A stretch of 64,000 nucleotides of DNA. Origin: a virus. Each line of letters begins with the position of its first letter. Within the stretch, counting starts at the first letter, position 1. Under the pieces are notes generated by a model that worked only from the letters and a program-made list of their open reading frames with translations, made no database searches and was not told where the DNA came from. Of this stretch, positions 39,198 to 48,691 are shown in pieces. The stretch covers positions 1 through 64,000 of IMG/VR virus record IMGVR_UViG_3300049491_000716; one strand, 5' to 3'. The translations under genes and the position numbers were made by a program.

Positions 39198-40487
39198 TTA
39201 CTGCAACGTAAAGTCGTCAACCATCAAGCCTGCAATACCAACGCCTGGGCCAAACTCTGGCTTTCCGATGCGCCACTTCAGCCCAGATCCAGATGGCAAT
39301 GTAATGCCAGTCATGTCATATGTTGCTGCTGTGTTGTTGCCAACCTGAAGACTCAGTGTGTTGCCGACCATCTTCACCTTGTAAACAGCAACATTGTTTG
39401 ATGGATTCATTCCGCTTGTTCTGCTCAAAACTTGTGACCGCGTTGTGCCATCGCTTATATAAAGCAAAATATTTCCAGCCGACTCAAACAAGGCAAAAAC
39501 AGTTCCAGAAGCAGATGCTGATGAATCTTGAGCCGACAGGATATAGCCAGATGGATTGACTGTTGCGCATTTGAATGAGCAAATCATTTCAAAGTCACCG
39601 TGACCTGGCAGGCCATTTGTTGATTGAACGTAGTTGGCCTCGATGTAATCGCTGTCTGCTGTAAGAAGCAATGAACTTGATCCAGATATCGGACTGCCTG
39701 TAGTCAGCGCAGCGCCTCCAGTACCTGACCAAGATGACCCACCGGATCCGTTATCGGTATACGTTGTTGAGCCATTAGAGCCTTCAAAGTACATCTTGAT
39801 TTTGTAAGAATCAAGCGGAAGTCCGGTGAACGAAAGCGAGCCTGATCCAGGAAAGGCAAACATCCCAGTGCTTCGGAATGCCGTTGGCGTCAACGTGCTG
39901 AGCGCCATGGACCCAACGCTTGGCGCCACGTATACCGCGAACGACAACTGCACAAGCGCCGCCGAGAACGAAAGCGACCCGACTGCCGCGATGCTTTGAA
40001 GGGCGACGCTGATCTCAAGAGCCAGCGGTTGCGGCGCCGAGAGTGCCGCCGTGCCAAGCAGAGGCACCGAGATAGACATGGCCAGCGCCGACGACACCGG
40101 CGCTACGCTGCTGCCCTCTCCGAACAGGATGATGACGCCAGTCACGCGCCAGCGATTGCTGGTCAGCGGTGTCGCCTTGAACGGAGCCGCCCACTTGGCC
40201 TTCCACCACAGCAGGCCGCGCGAGTCTTGGTCCTTCACGCGGATGCTGAAGTAGTTGGAGCCGACGTCCAGCGCGTTGTGAAACCAGTCTTCGAAGACCG
40301 CCATCTCGGCGGCGTCAAGCGACCAGTTCACGGGGATCTGACGGTCGGGCACCGTGTAGCGGCGGCGCATGCGGCCGTGGCCGGTAGCCGGCTTGACGGC
40401 GGCGAACACCGACGACTCTTCAATGGCATGGCCCTCACCCAGCAGGATGGGGATGCCGTCGGGAACGGTGATGCCTGGAAGTGCCAT
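39198..40487 (-). CDS. Minor tail protein with repeats and LamG-like domain, 429 aa
   Basis: An N-terminal minor tail domain (about 1-130) is followed by degenerate beta repeats (MSISVPLLGTAALSAPQPLA, GSGSLSFTGLPL), then a LamG-like sandwich (about 235-429). The repeats echo those of the 848-aa protein at 57578-60124. The C-terminal part is visibly more AT-rich than its surroundings, pointing to recent acquisition. Confidence 0.7.
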   Translation of the reverse strand: MALPGITVPDGIPILLGEGHAIEESSVFAAVKPATGHGRMRRRYTVPDRQIPVNWSLDAAEMAVFEDWFHNALDVGSNYFSIRVKDQDSRGLLWWKAKWAAPFKATPLTSNRWRVTGVIILFGEGSSVAPVSSALAMSISVPLLGTAALSAPQPLALEISVALQSIAAVGSLSFSAALVQLSFAVYVAPSVGSMALSTLTPTAFRSTGMFAFPGSGSLSFTGLPLDSYKIKMYFEGSNGSTTYTDNGSGGSSWSGTGGAALTTGSPISGSSSLLLTADSDYIEANYVQSTNGLPGHGDFEMICSFKCATVNPSGYILSAQDSSASASGTVFALFESAGNILLYISDGTTRSQVLSRTSGMNPSNNVAVYKVKMVGNTLSLQVGNNTAATYDMTGITLPSGSGLKWRIGKPEFGPGVGIAGLMVDDFTLQ

Positions 40488-40489
40488 GT

Positions 40490-43400
40490 TCAGGTGCGAC
40501 GCGGAATGTTGCCGCCTGTGGGGATGCCGATCGCCTTCATGGCGACGCCGGCTGGGCCCGTGCGGCTTGCGATGTCGGCAGCCACGGCGTGCCGCGACTG
40601 CTCAACGGCTTGACGGATGATCAGGCGAACCTGCTCGCGGCCATCGGGGCCAGTCTCCTGCGTCTTCTGAATGTCGGCGCCGTGGTTCTCGATGACGATG
40701 TTGGTGCCGCCGCCAGCCGCGCGGCCGCTGACCTGGGGAGTCTTGGCCGGTGAGGTTTCGGCCGATGGTGGATCCGCGTAGAACGACCCGCCGGTAGCAA
40801 AGGCGCGCACACCCGCCGTGCCGCTTGCAAATGCCCCGCCTTTGGCGAATGCCTGCACACCAAGAGAACCACCGGGGCCGCGGGTCAACGCAAGCACGGG
40901 GCCCGGCCGACCATTGGCGCGATAGGACTGAACGCCCTGCACGCCGCCGCCACGCTTGAGCGGCACCACGGCTTCCGGACCGGCTTCGCCCATCAGGCCG
41001 AGGCGCGACTTGCCGCCATCTTTGAAACGGAAGTAAGTCGGCTGCGAAACCACGCGGTTCGTGAACTGGCCGCCCGCCGCGAACTTCTGGGCGCGCGGCT
41101 CGGCGTCGCGCTCAAAGGCGCCTCCCTTGGCAAACGGGAAGATGCCGTCGGCGGCGAAGCGGTTTCCTTCGGCGAAGGCCATGACAGAGCCACCGGAGAA
41201 TGCATCGCCCTTGGCTTTCGCAAACACACTGACCGCGCTTCCGCCTGCCGCTTTAGCCGCGGCCGCCGTGACCGCAGATGCGAACAACTCAACGGCTGCC
41301 AGCGCGTTGATGATGCCGTCACCAAAACCCGAGATGAAGATTGCCGAGGCAGCCGACTCCGAGCCGATCGCGTTGACGCCGAGTGATGCCGTCGTGGCTT
41401 CGCTGGTCAGCGCGCTGATCACGGGCGCCGCGGCGCTCGCCGCCGTGCCGACTGACGTCAGGCCGGTGGATGCCGTCGTGGCAGCAGTTGCGGCGGCCGC
41501 ATCTGCGGAGGCTCCGCTGACGGAAGACGCGGCGCCGACCAAGCCCGTGTCCTTGGCTGCCGAGAACCCGGCGCCAGTGGCGTTGATGCCGGCGTCGTTC
41601 TTCGGGTTGCCGCGGCTGCCGAACTTCAGGAACTCTGCGAAGCCGCTGCCGCCGTCAATGAAGGTGCGGATCTGGCCTTGAATGGCGGTCTCAAGCGGCT
41701 TTTCGTAGAACTCTTTGACGAGGATCTGGACGGCCTTGTCCTTGATGGACTCCAGCAGATCCTTGAAGCTCTTGGCATGCAGGGCGGCATCGCTGAAGAT
41801 CTGAGCGAGCCCGGTTCCGAGGTCTTCGCCGGCGCCACGCAGGCGCGTGATGTACGGGTTGACGGAGTCCAAGGCCTGCGCGTACTTCAGGGAGGCATCT
41901 GCGGCTTCCCCGATGATCTTCGGGTTGTAGGCGCGTCCCGCGGCATCGGCGGCGTCACGTTCGCGCTGGGCCAGTTTCTCGGTCTCGTCCGCATAAACCT
42001 TGAGTTGGTCGACAAGCGTTCCGCGGATCGCGAAGACTTGCTTTTCTTGCGCCTCCAGCGACAAACCGTCCTGAGTGGCGCGCAGCAGGAAGGCAGTCTC
42101 GGCGCGAGCCGCATCGAAGGCAGCGATGCCAACCTTGCGTTGTGCTTCGGCCAGATCGTTGGTGATGGCCAGGGCTGTTTGCAGACCCGACACGTCAACC
42201 GGTGGCGCCGACTCGAAGCGGCGCACGCCGCCCGGCGTCTTGATGTCGGGACGCGCCTGATTCGCGAGTTGGCGCGCCGCCGCGACTTGCTGCTGGGCAC
42301 GCAGGTCGGCGGCCGTCTTCTCGTCGCCCACGAGTTGCGCCAGGCTGGCGCGGTAGTCGTTGACCTGTTGACCGAGAGCCTTGAAGGCGGCGACCTGTTC
42401 AAGGTTCGACAGCGTGATGTCGTTGGCCGCCTTGATCTGGATGGCCGCGCTCTTGTCGGCGCTGGCGTTGATCTCGGTCTGAGTCTTCTCTTTGTCGGAG
42501 CCCGACGTCGTCTTGAGGTCGCGGTACTCAGCGAGTTTCTTGCGTTCGGCGGCAAGCGTCGCTAGTTCGTCGGCCACACCCTTGGCGGTGTTGGCGTTGC
42601 GCTCTGCGTAGAAGTCGATCAGAGACTTGCCGCCAGCCGCGTAGATAGCCTGCAACTCTTGGTTGTGGAACTGCACGGCCACACGTTCGGCGGCGAGTTC
42701 GTCTTCGAGCGCCTTCAGTGCGCTGGCGAGGCGGGCCTTGCGCAGGCGCTCGGCTTCGCTTTCACTTTTGCTGACGGCGCCTGTGTCGGTAAAGTCCTTC
42801 TTGAGTTGAGCGAGCGCTGCCTTCTGATCAGTTTCGCTGACGGGGTCACCTAGAGATGCGCTCTTGCGGAAGTCTTCTTGAATTTTATTCAGCGCCTTCT
42901 GGTATTCAGCGCCAGACTTCGCTTTGACCAAGAGACCCTTGAGACGCTCTTGGAATGCTGCGACATCCTTGGTGTCAGATGCACGCTCGGCATCCGCGAA
43001 AGCGTTGTCGTCTTGGCGCAGTTTCTTGCGCGACAAGGACAGCACGTCGGCTGCAGCCTTTGCTTTTGCAGCCTCTGTGCCTTGTCTCAGGTTCGCCGCA
43101 TCGCCAGTGTTTTCGGGTGCGATCGGGCCGTTGGCTGGTGCCTCGGTGACGATCTTGGTTTTGGCGAGTGTGGCCTGCAAAGCAATGGCACGCTTCAGGT
43201 TCTCTTCGACTGTCTGCGCGCGGCCGGTGCCAGTCGCGGCATCCCAAAACTTGTCCCAGAGGTTCGCGGTTCCACGCAGCAGTTTGTCAAGGCCCGTGAG
43301 GTTATCCTCCAACCCACGGAAGCGCAAATTCAGGGCGTCATAGACGATGCCCTGCGCCTCGGCGGCGCGCCCCTGCTCTTGAAGAGTGCGGATCTGGCGG

Positions 43401-46174
43401 AACTGCGCGACGCTCAGGAAGTTGAGCGAGCGGTTGTGCTCCGTCGCCCATGCTACGACATCGCGCGACATGCTGGCGAAGTCGCCCGCCACTTCTTGCG
43501 CCGTCTTGCCGGTTGCCGCACCGTAGCGCGCCGCGGCTTCCGTAGCTGAGCCAAGAACACGCGGGCCAACTTCGCCGGTGCTGATAAGTGCTTGGCCGAA
43601 CTTGCGGGCCGTGCTGGCGCTAATCTCGCCAGTCGCCGCAACGCTCTTGGCGAGTGCGTTGAACTGGCCTTCCGTGACACCAGCGTAGCCGCCGGTGAGC
43701 ACCAAGCTGTCTGCAAAGGCTTTGCTCTGCTTGCTGCCTTCATAAAAGGCAAAGGCTGTAGCAGTAGCCGCAGCAGCAACACCACCAAGCGCAAGGCGAA
43801 GCGGCGTTACAAAGCTCAGCAAGCCTTTGAAGAATGCCCCGACACCGCCGCCTTGTGCGCCCGGCCCGGTGAAGGCGTCAATGACCTGCCCACCCTGTTG
43901 CAGCAGGATGGTGAGCGGAGAGATGCCGCTGGCCGCGGACGCCGCGATGTCGCCGATCGTGTACTGCAGGGTCAGCAGTTGATTGCGTGACGCGAAGGCC
44001 GACTTGCCGAGTTGGCCGGTGCGCGCATCGAAGGCGGCGATCTTGGCGATCGCGGCTTCGGCTTCCTTGCTGAGGCCACGTTCGGCGGCTTGCAGTTGAA
44101 GGATTTCAACGCGGGTCTTGCCGGCGGCGACGGCTTCGCGCTCAAGTTGCGCCAAGAAGGCCGTGTTGCCGCTGGTGACGGCGTCCTGTCTGGCCTTCGC
44201 TGCCGCCAACTCTTGATTGGCCGTCGTCAGACGTTGCAGTTCAGCGATGGCAGCGGCCGTCTCTGTCGTCAGCCCCTTCTCGGCGGCACGCAGCGCCAGC
44301 ACTTCGGTTGCCGTCTTGCCGAATTCCTCGGACAGCCGACGCTGCGTCAGGATCTGCGCTTCGATGCTGGCGACGAACTCGGTGTTGCCGGTTGCCTTGA
44401 TTTCGGCAGCAGCGACACCGGCATTCACGCCGGCGCGGGCGGCGCGCAGCGTCAGCAGTTCCTCGCGGGTCTTGCCAATCTCTTCGCGTTCACGGACCAG
44501 GTCGCGGATGAACTGATCGGCCGGCGTGGTCGGTGCCTGCACGCCTCCGAGTGATGCGTTGGCCTCCTTCAGCGCCTTGAGTTGCGCAATGGCCGGCGCC
44601 AGCGACTCGCCGAGCCCGCGCTGCGCGGCTTCGAGTTGCAGGATCTCGATTTCGGTCTTGCCGAACTCGGCGGCGAGTTTCTGCTGGGCGGCAATCTCGG
44701 CCTGCACGCGAGCCACGAAGCCATCGGAAGCCGCCTTGGCTTCGTCGGCGCGACGTGCGGCTGCCGCCACGTCTTCGTAGGCTTTCTGTTCGCGTTGCAG
44801 CGCCGCAATGGCCGCCGCGTTCTCGGCGCCGGTGCCCTGTTGGGCGGCGCGAAGTTGCAGGATCTCGGCGGCTGTCTTGCCGAACTCTTCGCGGAGTGCG
44901 CGGACCTTCAGAGTCTGCGCAGCAATGTCCGCCGTGAGTTCGGCCTTGCCGAGCCCGGTGATCAGTGGCTCGGCTTGTTGCGAGCGACCGACGGCAGCGG
45001 CTTCGAGACGCAGTTTCTCTTCGCGCGTCTTGCCGATGGCGAAGACCTGCGCGTTCAGGTTCTGGATGAAGCGGTTGCCGGCCTCGATCTCGGCATCGTT
45101 CTGCGTGGCTTGGCGAGCCGTGTCGCCGAGCTTCACGTAGCCGGTAGTCAGGACTTCGATGCGTGCCTGCATCGCCTGGAATGCGTTGGCGCGCAGCCGC
45201 GTGCCTTCCACAACCGCGGCGGCGGCGGCCTTCTCTTCGGCGATCTGCTTTTGTTGGCTGACGAAGGCCGGTTGCTGCTCGACCAACTTCGTCTTGGCCT
45301 GCAGGAACTCGGGGCCCGTCAACTTGTCTTTGGCGAGCAGCGCCTCGAGGTCTTTGAGTTGCTGGCGGTACGAGGCCGAGATTCCGTTGTTGGCGTCGAT
45401 GACCTTTTGGGCGGCGGCGACTTCAGCTTGGCGCTGCTGGACAACTGGCTGTGCACTGACTAGCTTGGCGCCCTCTTCGCGGAACTTGGCCGGCGTGATG
45501 TCTCCGGCATCCCGCAGAGCGCGCAGCGATTGCAACTGCGTGCGGTAACTGGCGCTCAACCCATTCTGGGCATCGGTGAGTTTCTGGATCGCCGCAGCGC
45601 GCCTGATGGCACCTTGCTCGGCAACCGAGGAAATTTCAAGTTCTGCGGCCTTCTGATCGCGTGCCGCACGGAAGCCCGTAATGGCGTCGTCGCGCTGCTG
45701 GCGCGCGTTCGCCAAATCGGCCTTGAGTTTGTCGCTTGTGATAGCGCCAGATGTGCCTTGTTCGCGAATGGCATCGCGCTTCTGGCGATACAGCGCGTTG
45801 ATCTCGAGCAGGCCCTGGCGCTCCTGCGCATTCAGGGCGGCCAGTTGCTGTTCGTAGGACTGCGCTGCAACGCTCGCCGCCGTGTAGCCCTCGGCGGCGG
45901 CCTTGCTTGCGCGTGCCGTGCCTTCCTGTTCGCTGAGCTTCGCCAGTTTCTCGCTGGTGTCGATCAGGCCGGCCTGCGCGGCCTGCACGGCCAAGGCTTC
46001 GGTGGACGTGCGCTTGAACTGATCCTGCTGCTTCTGAAACGCCGCCTCAACGGCGCGAGCCGCCCGCGACATCTTCTCGCTGTCGCGAGTGATGATTTGG
46101 GCTGCCTTGCCGCTGTCGCCCTCGAATTTCGCGAGCGCAAGTGTCAGGTCAACTGAAAGACTGGCCAAGGCCAT
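40490..46174 (-). CDS. Tape measure protein, 1,894 aa
   Basis: It sets tail length and helps DNA entry. The N-terminal 700 residues are coiled coils with many repeats. The family core is present (LTLQYTIGDIAASAASGISPLTILLQ). The C-terminus has the typical RLGLMGEAGPEAVVPLKRGG motif. At about 1.5 Angstrom per residue the tail would be near 280 nm long. ATG 46174 follows the frameshift gene. Confidence 0.95.
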   Translation of the reverse strand: MALASLSVDLTLALAKFEGDSGKAAQIITRDSEKMSRAARAVEAAFQKQQDQFKRTSTEALAVQAAQAGLIDTSEKLAKLSEQEGTARASKAAAEGYTAASVAAQSYEQQLAALNAQERQGLLEINALYRQKRDAIREQGTSGAITSDKLKADLANARQQRDDAITGFRAARDQKAAELEISSVAEQGAIRRAAAIQKLTDAQNGLSASYRTQLQSLRALRDAGDITPAKFREEGAKLVSAQPVVQQRQAEVAAAQKVIDANNGISASYRQQLKDLEALLAKDKLTGPEFLQAKTKLVEQQPAFVSQQKQIAEEKAAAAAVVEGTRLRANAFQAMQARIEVLTTGYVKLGDTARQATQNDAEIEAGNRFIQNLNAQVFAIGKTREEKLRLEAAAVGRSQQAEPLITGLGKAELTADIAAQTLKVRALREEFGKTAAEILQLRAAQQGTGAENAAAIAALQREQKAYEDVAAAARRADEAKAASDGFVARVQAEIAAQQKLAAEFGKTEIEILQLEAAQRGLGESLAPAIAQLKALKEANASLGGVQAPTTPADQFIRDLVREREEIGKTREELLTLRAARAGVNAGVAAAEIKATGNTEFVASIEAQILTQRRLSEEFGKTATEVLALRAAEKGLTTETAAAIAELQRLTTANQELAAAKARQDAVTSGNTAFLAQLEREAVAAGKTRVEILQLQAAERGLSKEAEAAIAKIAAFDARTGQLGKSAFASRNQLLTLQYTIGDIAASAASGISPLTILLQQGGQVIDAFTGPGAQGGGVGAFFKGLLSFVTPLRLALGGVAAAATATAFAFYEGSKQSKAFADSLVLTGGYAGVTEGQFNALAKSVAATGEISASTARKFGQALISTGEVGPRVLGSATEAAARYGAATGKTAQEVAGDFASMSRDVVAWATEHNRSLNFLSVAQFRQIRTLQEQGRAAEAQGIVYDALNLRFRGLEDNLTGLDKLLRGTANLWDKFWDAATGTGRAQTVEENLKRAIALQATLAKTKIVTEAPANGPIAPENTGDAANLRQGTEAAKAKAAADVLSLSRKKLRQDDNAFADAERASDTKDVAAFQERLKGLLVKAKSGAEYQKALNKIQEDFRKSASLGDPVSETDQKAALAQLKKDFTDTGAVSKSESEAERLRKARLASALKALEDELAAERVAVQFHNQELQAIYAAGGKSLIDFYAERNANTAKGVADELATLAAERKKLAEYRDLKTTSGSDKEKTQTEINASADKSAAIQIKAANDITLSNLEQVAAFKALGQQVNDYRASLAQLVGDEKTAADLRAQQQVAAARQLANQARPDIKTPGGVRRFESAPPVDVSGLQTALAITNDLAEAQRKVGIAAFDAARAETAFLLRATQDGLSLEAQEKQVFAIRGTLVDQLKVYADETEKLAQRERDAADAAGRAYNPKIIGEAADASLKYAQALDSVNPYITRLRGAGEDLGTGLAQIFSDAALHAKSFKDLLESIKDKAVQILVKEFYEKPLETAIQGQIRTFIDGGSGFAEFLKFGSRGNPKNDAGINATGAGFSAAKDTGLVGAASSVSGASADAAAATAATTASTGLTSVGTAASAAAPVISALTSEATTASLGVNAIGSESAASAIFISGFGDGIINALAAVELFASAVTAAAAKAAGGSAVSVFAKAKGDAFSGGSVMAFAEGNRFAADGIFPFAKGGAFERDAEPRAQKFAAGGQFTNRVVSQPTYFRFKDGGKSRLGLMGEAGPEAVVPLKRGGGVQGVQSYRANGRPGPVLALTRGPGGSLGVQAFAKGGAFASGTAGVRAFATGGSFYADPPSAETSPAKTPQVSGRAAGGGTNIVIENHGADIQKTQETGPDGREQVRLIIRQAVEQSRHAVAADIASRTGPAGVAMKAIGIPTGGNIPRRT

Positions 46175-46189
46175 GGTTAGACCCTCACT

Positions 46190-46827
46190 TCAATTGATTG
46201 GCAGCGAATCTTCATCTGGTGTCCTGTGCGTCTTGATCGTGATCAGGCGATCCGTGAGGCCGTCAATGTCTTCAACGCCGTATTTGGCCGCCATCAACTC
46301 AATGCCAGACCAGTCAACGCCGCCCATCCCATTGCTCAGTGCATTGAAGATGAGCAGGCTAACGTCGTCGTCGTGCGTGAACTCGGGACCGACTCCCTCA
46401 AACCTAGCGCCCGGCTGAGCCGCAAGACGAGCTTGCAGCGTCAACCGGGCGGTCAGTTTTTTGCAGCCTTGTCGCGCTCCGTGATGTGGTCCACCACCGA
46501 ATCCAAGATGGCTTGGCCAACCTTCTGCTGCCAATCGAATCGGTCACCGACGACCTCAGCCCAAAGGGCCGGGTCGAAGGGTTCTTCATCGCTGCTGCCA
46601 ATGGCGGAGCCGATCATGTCGGCCTCGGTGATACCTTTCCACCCGGTCACGTACTTGCGCACGTGTTCCAAGGTGATGTTCCACACGCCCTTGCCGTCCG
46701 TGAAGGACAGCAGGGATGGGAAGTCGGCCTCGAGCGGCCGTTCGAATTGAACGGTCTTGCCCTCGGCGACTTCCACGCTCTTTTCGCGGCGAGCCTTGAG
46801 CTTCGCCAGCAACTCCTTCGCGGCCAT
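46190..46827 (-). CDS. Tail assembly chaperone, frameshifted long form, 212 aa
   Basis: Equivalent of lambda gpGT. A -1 slip on A AAA AAC (46462-46456) just before the stop of the short form fuses it to a downstream frame reading KKLTARLTLQARLAAQ...FEGVGPEFTHDD. The long form bridges tape measure and tail tube during assembly. No start codon of its own is needed for the second part. Confidence 0.85.
46453..46827 (-). CDS. Tail assembly chaperone, short form, 124 aa
   Basis: Equivalent of lambda gpG, made when no frameshift occurs. It ends RDKAAKN immediately after the slippery heptamer. Its ATG is in frame with, and three bases after, the TAA of the tail tube gene. Confidence 0.85.
   Translation of the reverse strand: MAAKELLAKLKARREKSVEVAEGKTVQFERPLEADFPSLLSFTDGKGVWNITLEHVRKYVTGWKGITEADMIGSAIGSSDEEPFDPALWAEVVGDRFDWQQKVGQAILDSVVDHITERDKAAKN
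46456..46462 (-). promoter_or_regulatory. Slippery sequence for -1 frameshift
   Basis: On the coding strand A AAA AAC in the zero frame, followed directly by TGA. This heptamer is among the efficient -1 slip sites known in phages and retroviruses. Confidence 0.85.
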
Positions 46828-46830
46828 GGT

Positions 46831-47496
46831 TTAGGCCGTTTCGCCAAGGTACAGGATCTGGCCGCGGATCGTCACCGACAACTGGCCGGTGCCCGTGGCG
46901 CCCTGCTGCACCGACTCGCCCGGGATGGACGGTTGGCCGCGGAACAGACGCTGTGCGCCGCCCGGCATCGTGATGCGGAACACCATGAAGCCGAGGTTGC
47001 GCGCCACCGAGCGGATCTTGGCGAGCGCCTGGTTGTCGACCTTCAGCGAGCGGATGTCGATCGTCACCGTCTCGGCCGCGTTCTTGATGGTCAGCAGCTT
47101 TTCACGGGTGTCGATCAGCGTGCCCACGTCTTCGGTCTTGCCGGCGCCGCCGCCCAGTTGGTACTGGGTGGATTGCGACAGCGTGGACCAGGCCGTGACG
47201 GGCACGAAGCTGCCGGCGGTGAAAGCCGGGAACGACGTGGTGTCCAAGTCTTCCAGACCGAAGTTGTCGGCGGACGGCGAGCCAGCCGAACCCACGCGGG
47301 CGGCTTGGCCGTCCAGCGGGTCCATGCCGGTCACGTCGGTGAAGTAGCCAGCGCTGCCGACCGCCAGACCGTGAGCGGCTTTCGACGCCACGGCGGGAGA
47401 AGCCAAGCTCACAGCAGAGATCGTGACGGCCGCACCTTCGGTGTAGCCGATTTCGACCTTGACGCCGCTGCCCAGGATGATTTCGTTCGATGCCAT
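46831..47496 (-). CDS. Major tail tube protein, 221 aa
   Basis: Position between tail terminator and chaperone genes, and a beta-rich sequence (LLTIKNAAETVTIDIRSL, FMVFRITMPGGAQRLF, LSVTIRGQILYLG), fit the tail tube family. It polymerises into the tail shaft. GAAAGG precedes ATG 47496. Its stop is TAA. Confidence 0.85.
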   Translation of the reverse strand: MASNEIILGSGVKVEIGYTEGAAVTISAVSLASPAVASKAAHGLAVGSAGYFTDVTGMDPLDGQAARVGSAGSPSADNFGLEDLDTTSFPAFTAGSFVPVTAWSTLSQSTQYQLGGGAGKTEDVGTLIDTREKLLTIKNAAETVTIDIRSLKVDNQALAKIRSVARNLGFMVFRITMPGGAQRLFRGQPSIPGESVQQGATGTGQLSVTIRGQILYLGETA

Positions 47497-47600
47497 TTCA
47501 ATGACCTTTCAGGGGGGAGAAACCCGGAATCCCGGGCGGGGTTGGGGGAAACAGAATGGCTCGCCAGAGACGGGCCGGTGAGGTGGTTGATCGGAGTGCA

Positions 47601-47629
47601 GAAACAAAAAAGGCCACCCGAAGGCAGCC
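47601..47629 (-). terminator. Internal rho-independent terminator
   Basis: Read leftward: GGCTGCC, TTCG loop, GGTGGCC (two wobble pairs), then TTTTTTGTTT. It lies between the connector/terminator genes and the tail tube gene, so it could lower or separate downstream transcription unless antitermination or a second promoter acts. Confidence 0.6.
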
Positions 47630-47645
47630 TGTGAAGATGTGCTGG

Positions 47646-47882
47646 TTACGACTCCAGCGGCATGTCGCCCGGGTTGTTGCGCTTGCCAGTGCGCTTGTCT
47701 AGGCAGTAGGTGGTGACGTGTGGGCTGGGAGTTGCGCTTCCGGTACGCGCGGCGCCCGAGTTGCCGGTCTTGCAGTTCGTTGAGACCCCCGTCGCCGCAA
47801 GTCGCTTCGGGTGAATTTGGTGATCAGATGACCTCGGGTGTGATCCAGGTCGGCACGAACACGTCGGCGCAGCGCACGTCAA
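47646..47882 (-). CDS. Possible small cysteine-containing protein, up to 78 aa
   Basis: The C-terminal 50 residues (CKTGNSGAARTGS, VTTYCLDKRTGKRNNPGD) look protein-like, but no convincing start is seen: TTG 47882 overlaps the tail terminator gene. Low support. Confidence 0.3.
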   Translation of the reverse strand: MTCAAPTCSCRPGSHPRSSDHQIHPKRLAATGVSTNCKTGNSGAARTGSATPSPHVTTYCLDKRTGKRNNPGDMPLES

Positions 47883-48198
47883 CTGTCGGGTCCATGCCGT
47901 CAGGGCCGTTGGCGTCCGGAATCAGGCCGGCGGCGATCAGCGCCGTCACGACCTCTTCTTCCAACTGGTTCGCCTGTTCGCGAGTCTCGCCCCAGCACTC
48001 AAGGTGATAGGTCTGCTTCTTGGCCATCAGCGTGTTGTCAAGGCCGAAGATGCGCTCAACCGCCACACTGTGGCCGACGATGAAGGGGTAGGCGTCGGTG
48101 TCGATAGCGGCATCCACGCGGATCTTCTCGCCGGCCGACGTGGGTGTAGGGCTGCCCGTGGTCAGGGCCGCCACGACTTGTTCCCAACCGGTTGCCAT
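47824..48198 (-). CDS. Tail terminator protein, 124 aa
   Basis: Position and length fit the lambda gpU/DUF3168 group, which caps the tail tube. Typical features are the helical start, the central QTYHLECWGETREQANQLEEEVVTAL segment and the basic turn. Two bases separate it from the gp10-like gene. Confidence 0.7.
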   Translation of the reverse strand: MATGWEQVVAALTTGSPTPTSAGEKIRVDAAIDTDAYPFIVGHSVAVERIFGLDNTLMAKKQTYHLECWGETREQANQLEEEVVTALIAAGLIPDANGPDGMDPTVDVRCADVFVPTWITPEVI

Positions 48199-48199
48199 G

Positions 48200-48691
48200 T
48201 CAGAAGAGTTTCAGTTGGTTCATGGACTGGATGTCGACGCCGAGCGAGTTCTTGATCTCGGTGAGGGCTTGGCCTTCAAGCTGTGCGGCACCAACCAGAA
48301 GGAACGGGCGCGGCGTGTTGTTGCGCTTGGTCTTAAAGTGAATCCAGCGCCAGTAGTAGTTATCGTTCGGGTTGTTCTTGCCGCGATCGGCGCCGCGCGC
48401 CGGCGCCACGTTCACGAACACGCCGACGTCGCCGGTCTTCGCCGTGTCCTTGCTGGTCCGCGTCTTGATGGCGTCACGCACCGCGCCTGGCTTGCGGATC
48501 AGCACGCCGCGGCGATAGATCGGATTGCCGAGCACGGGCACGACACCCGGCGACGCCGCCACCTTGCGCACGACCTCGGCGCCCTTCAGCAGCGCCTTGC
48601 GGGCGAAGCGGCGGCGAATGGTCGGCGTCATCTCGGCGAGACGCGCATTCAGGCGCTCAATGCCTTCAATGCTCAGTTGAAAGATGCTCAT
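48200..48691 (-). CDS. HK97 gp10-like tail completion protein, 163 aa
   Basis: The pattern IERLNARLAEMTPTIRRRFARKALLKGAEVVRKVA near the start and RPFLLVGAAQLEGQAL at the end match HK97 gp10-type neck/tail proteins. ATG 48691 overlaps the head closure gene (ATGA). Confidence 0.82.
   Translation of the reverse strand: MSIFQLSIEGIERLNARLAEMTPTIRRRFARKALLKGAEVVRKVAASPGVVPVLGNPIYRRGVLIRKPGAVRDAIKTRTSKDTAKTGDVGVFVNVAPARGADRGKNNPNDNYYWRWIHFKTKRNNTPRPFLLVGAAQLEGQALTEIKNSLGVDIQSMNQLKLF

Noticed and set aside
47720-48007. 95-aa plus-strand ORF
   Set aside because: Antisense to the tail terminator gene with no supporting signals.
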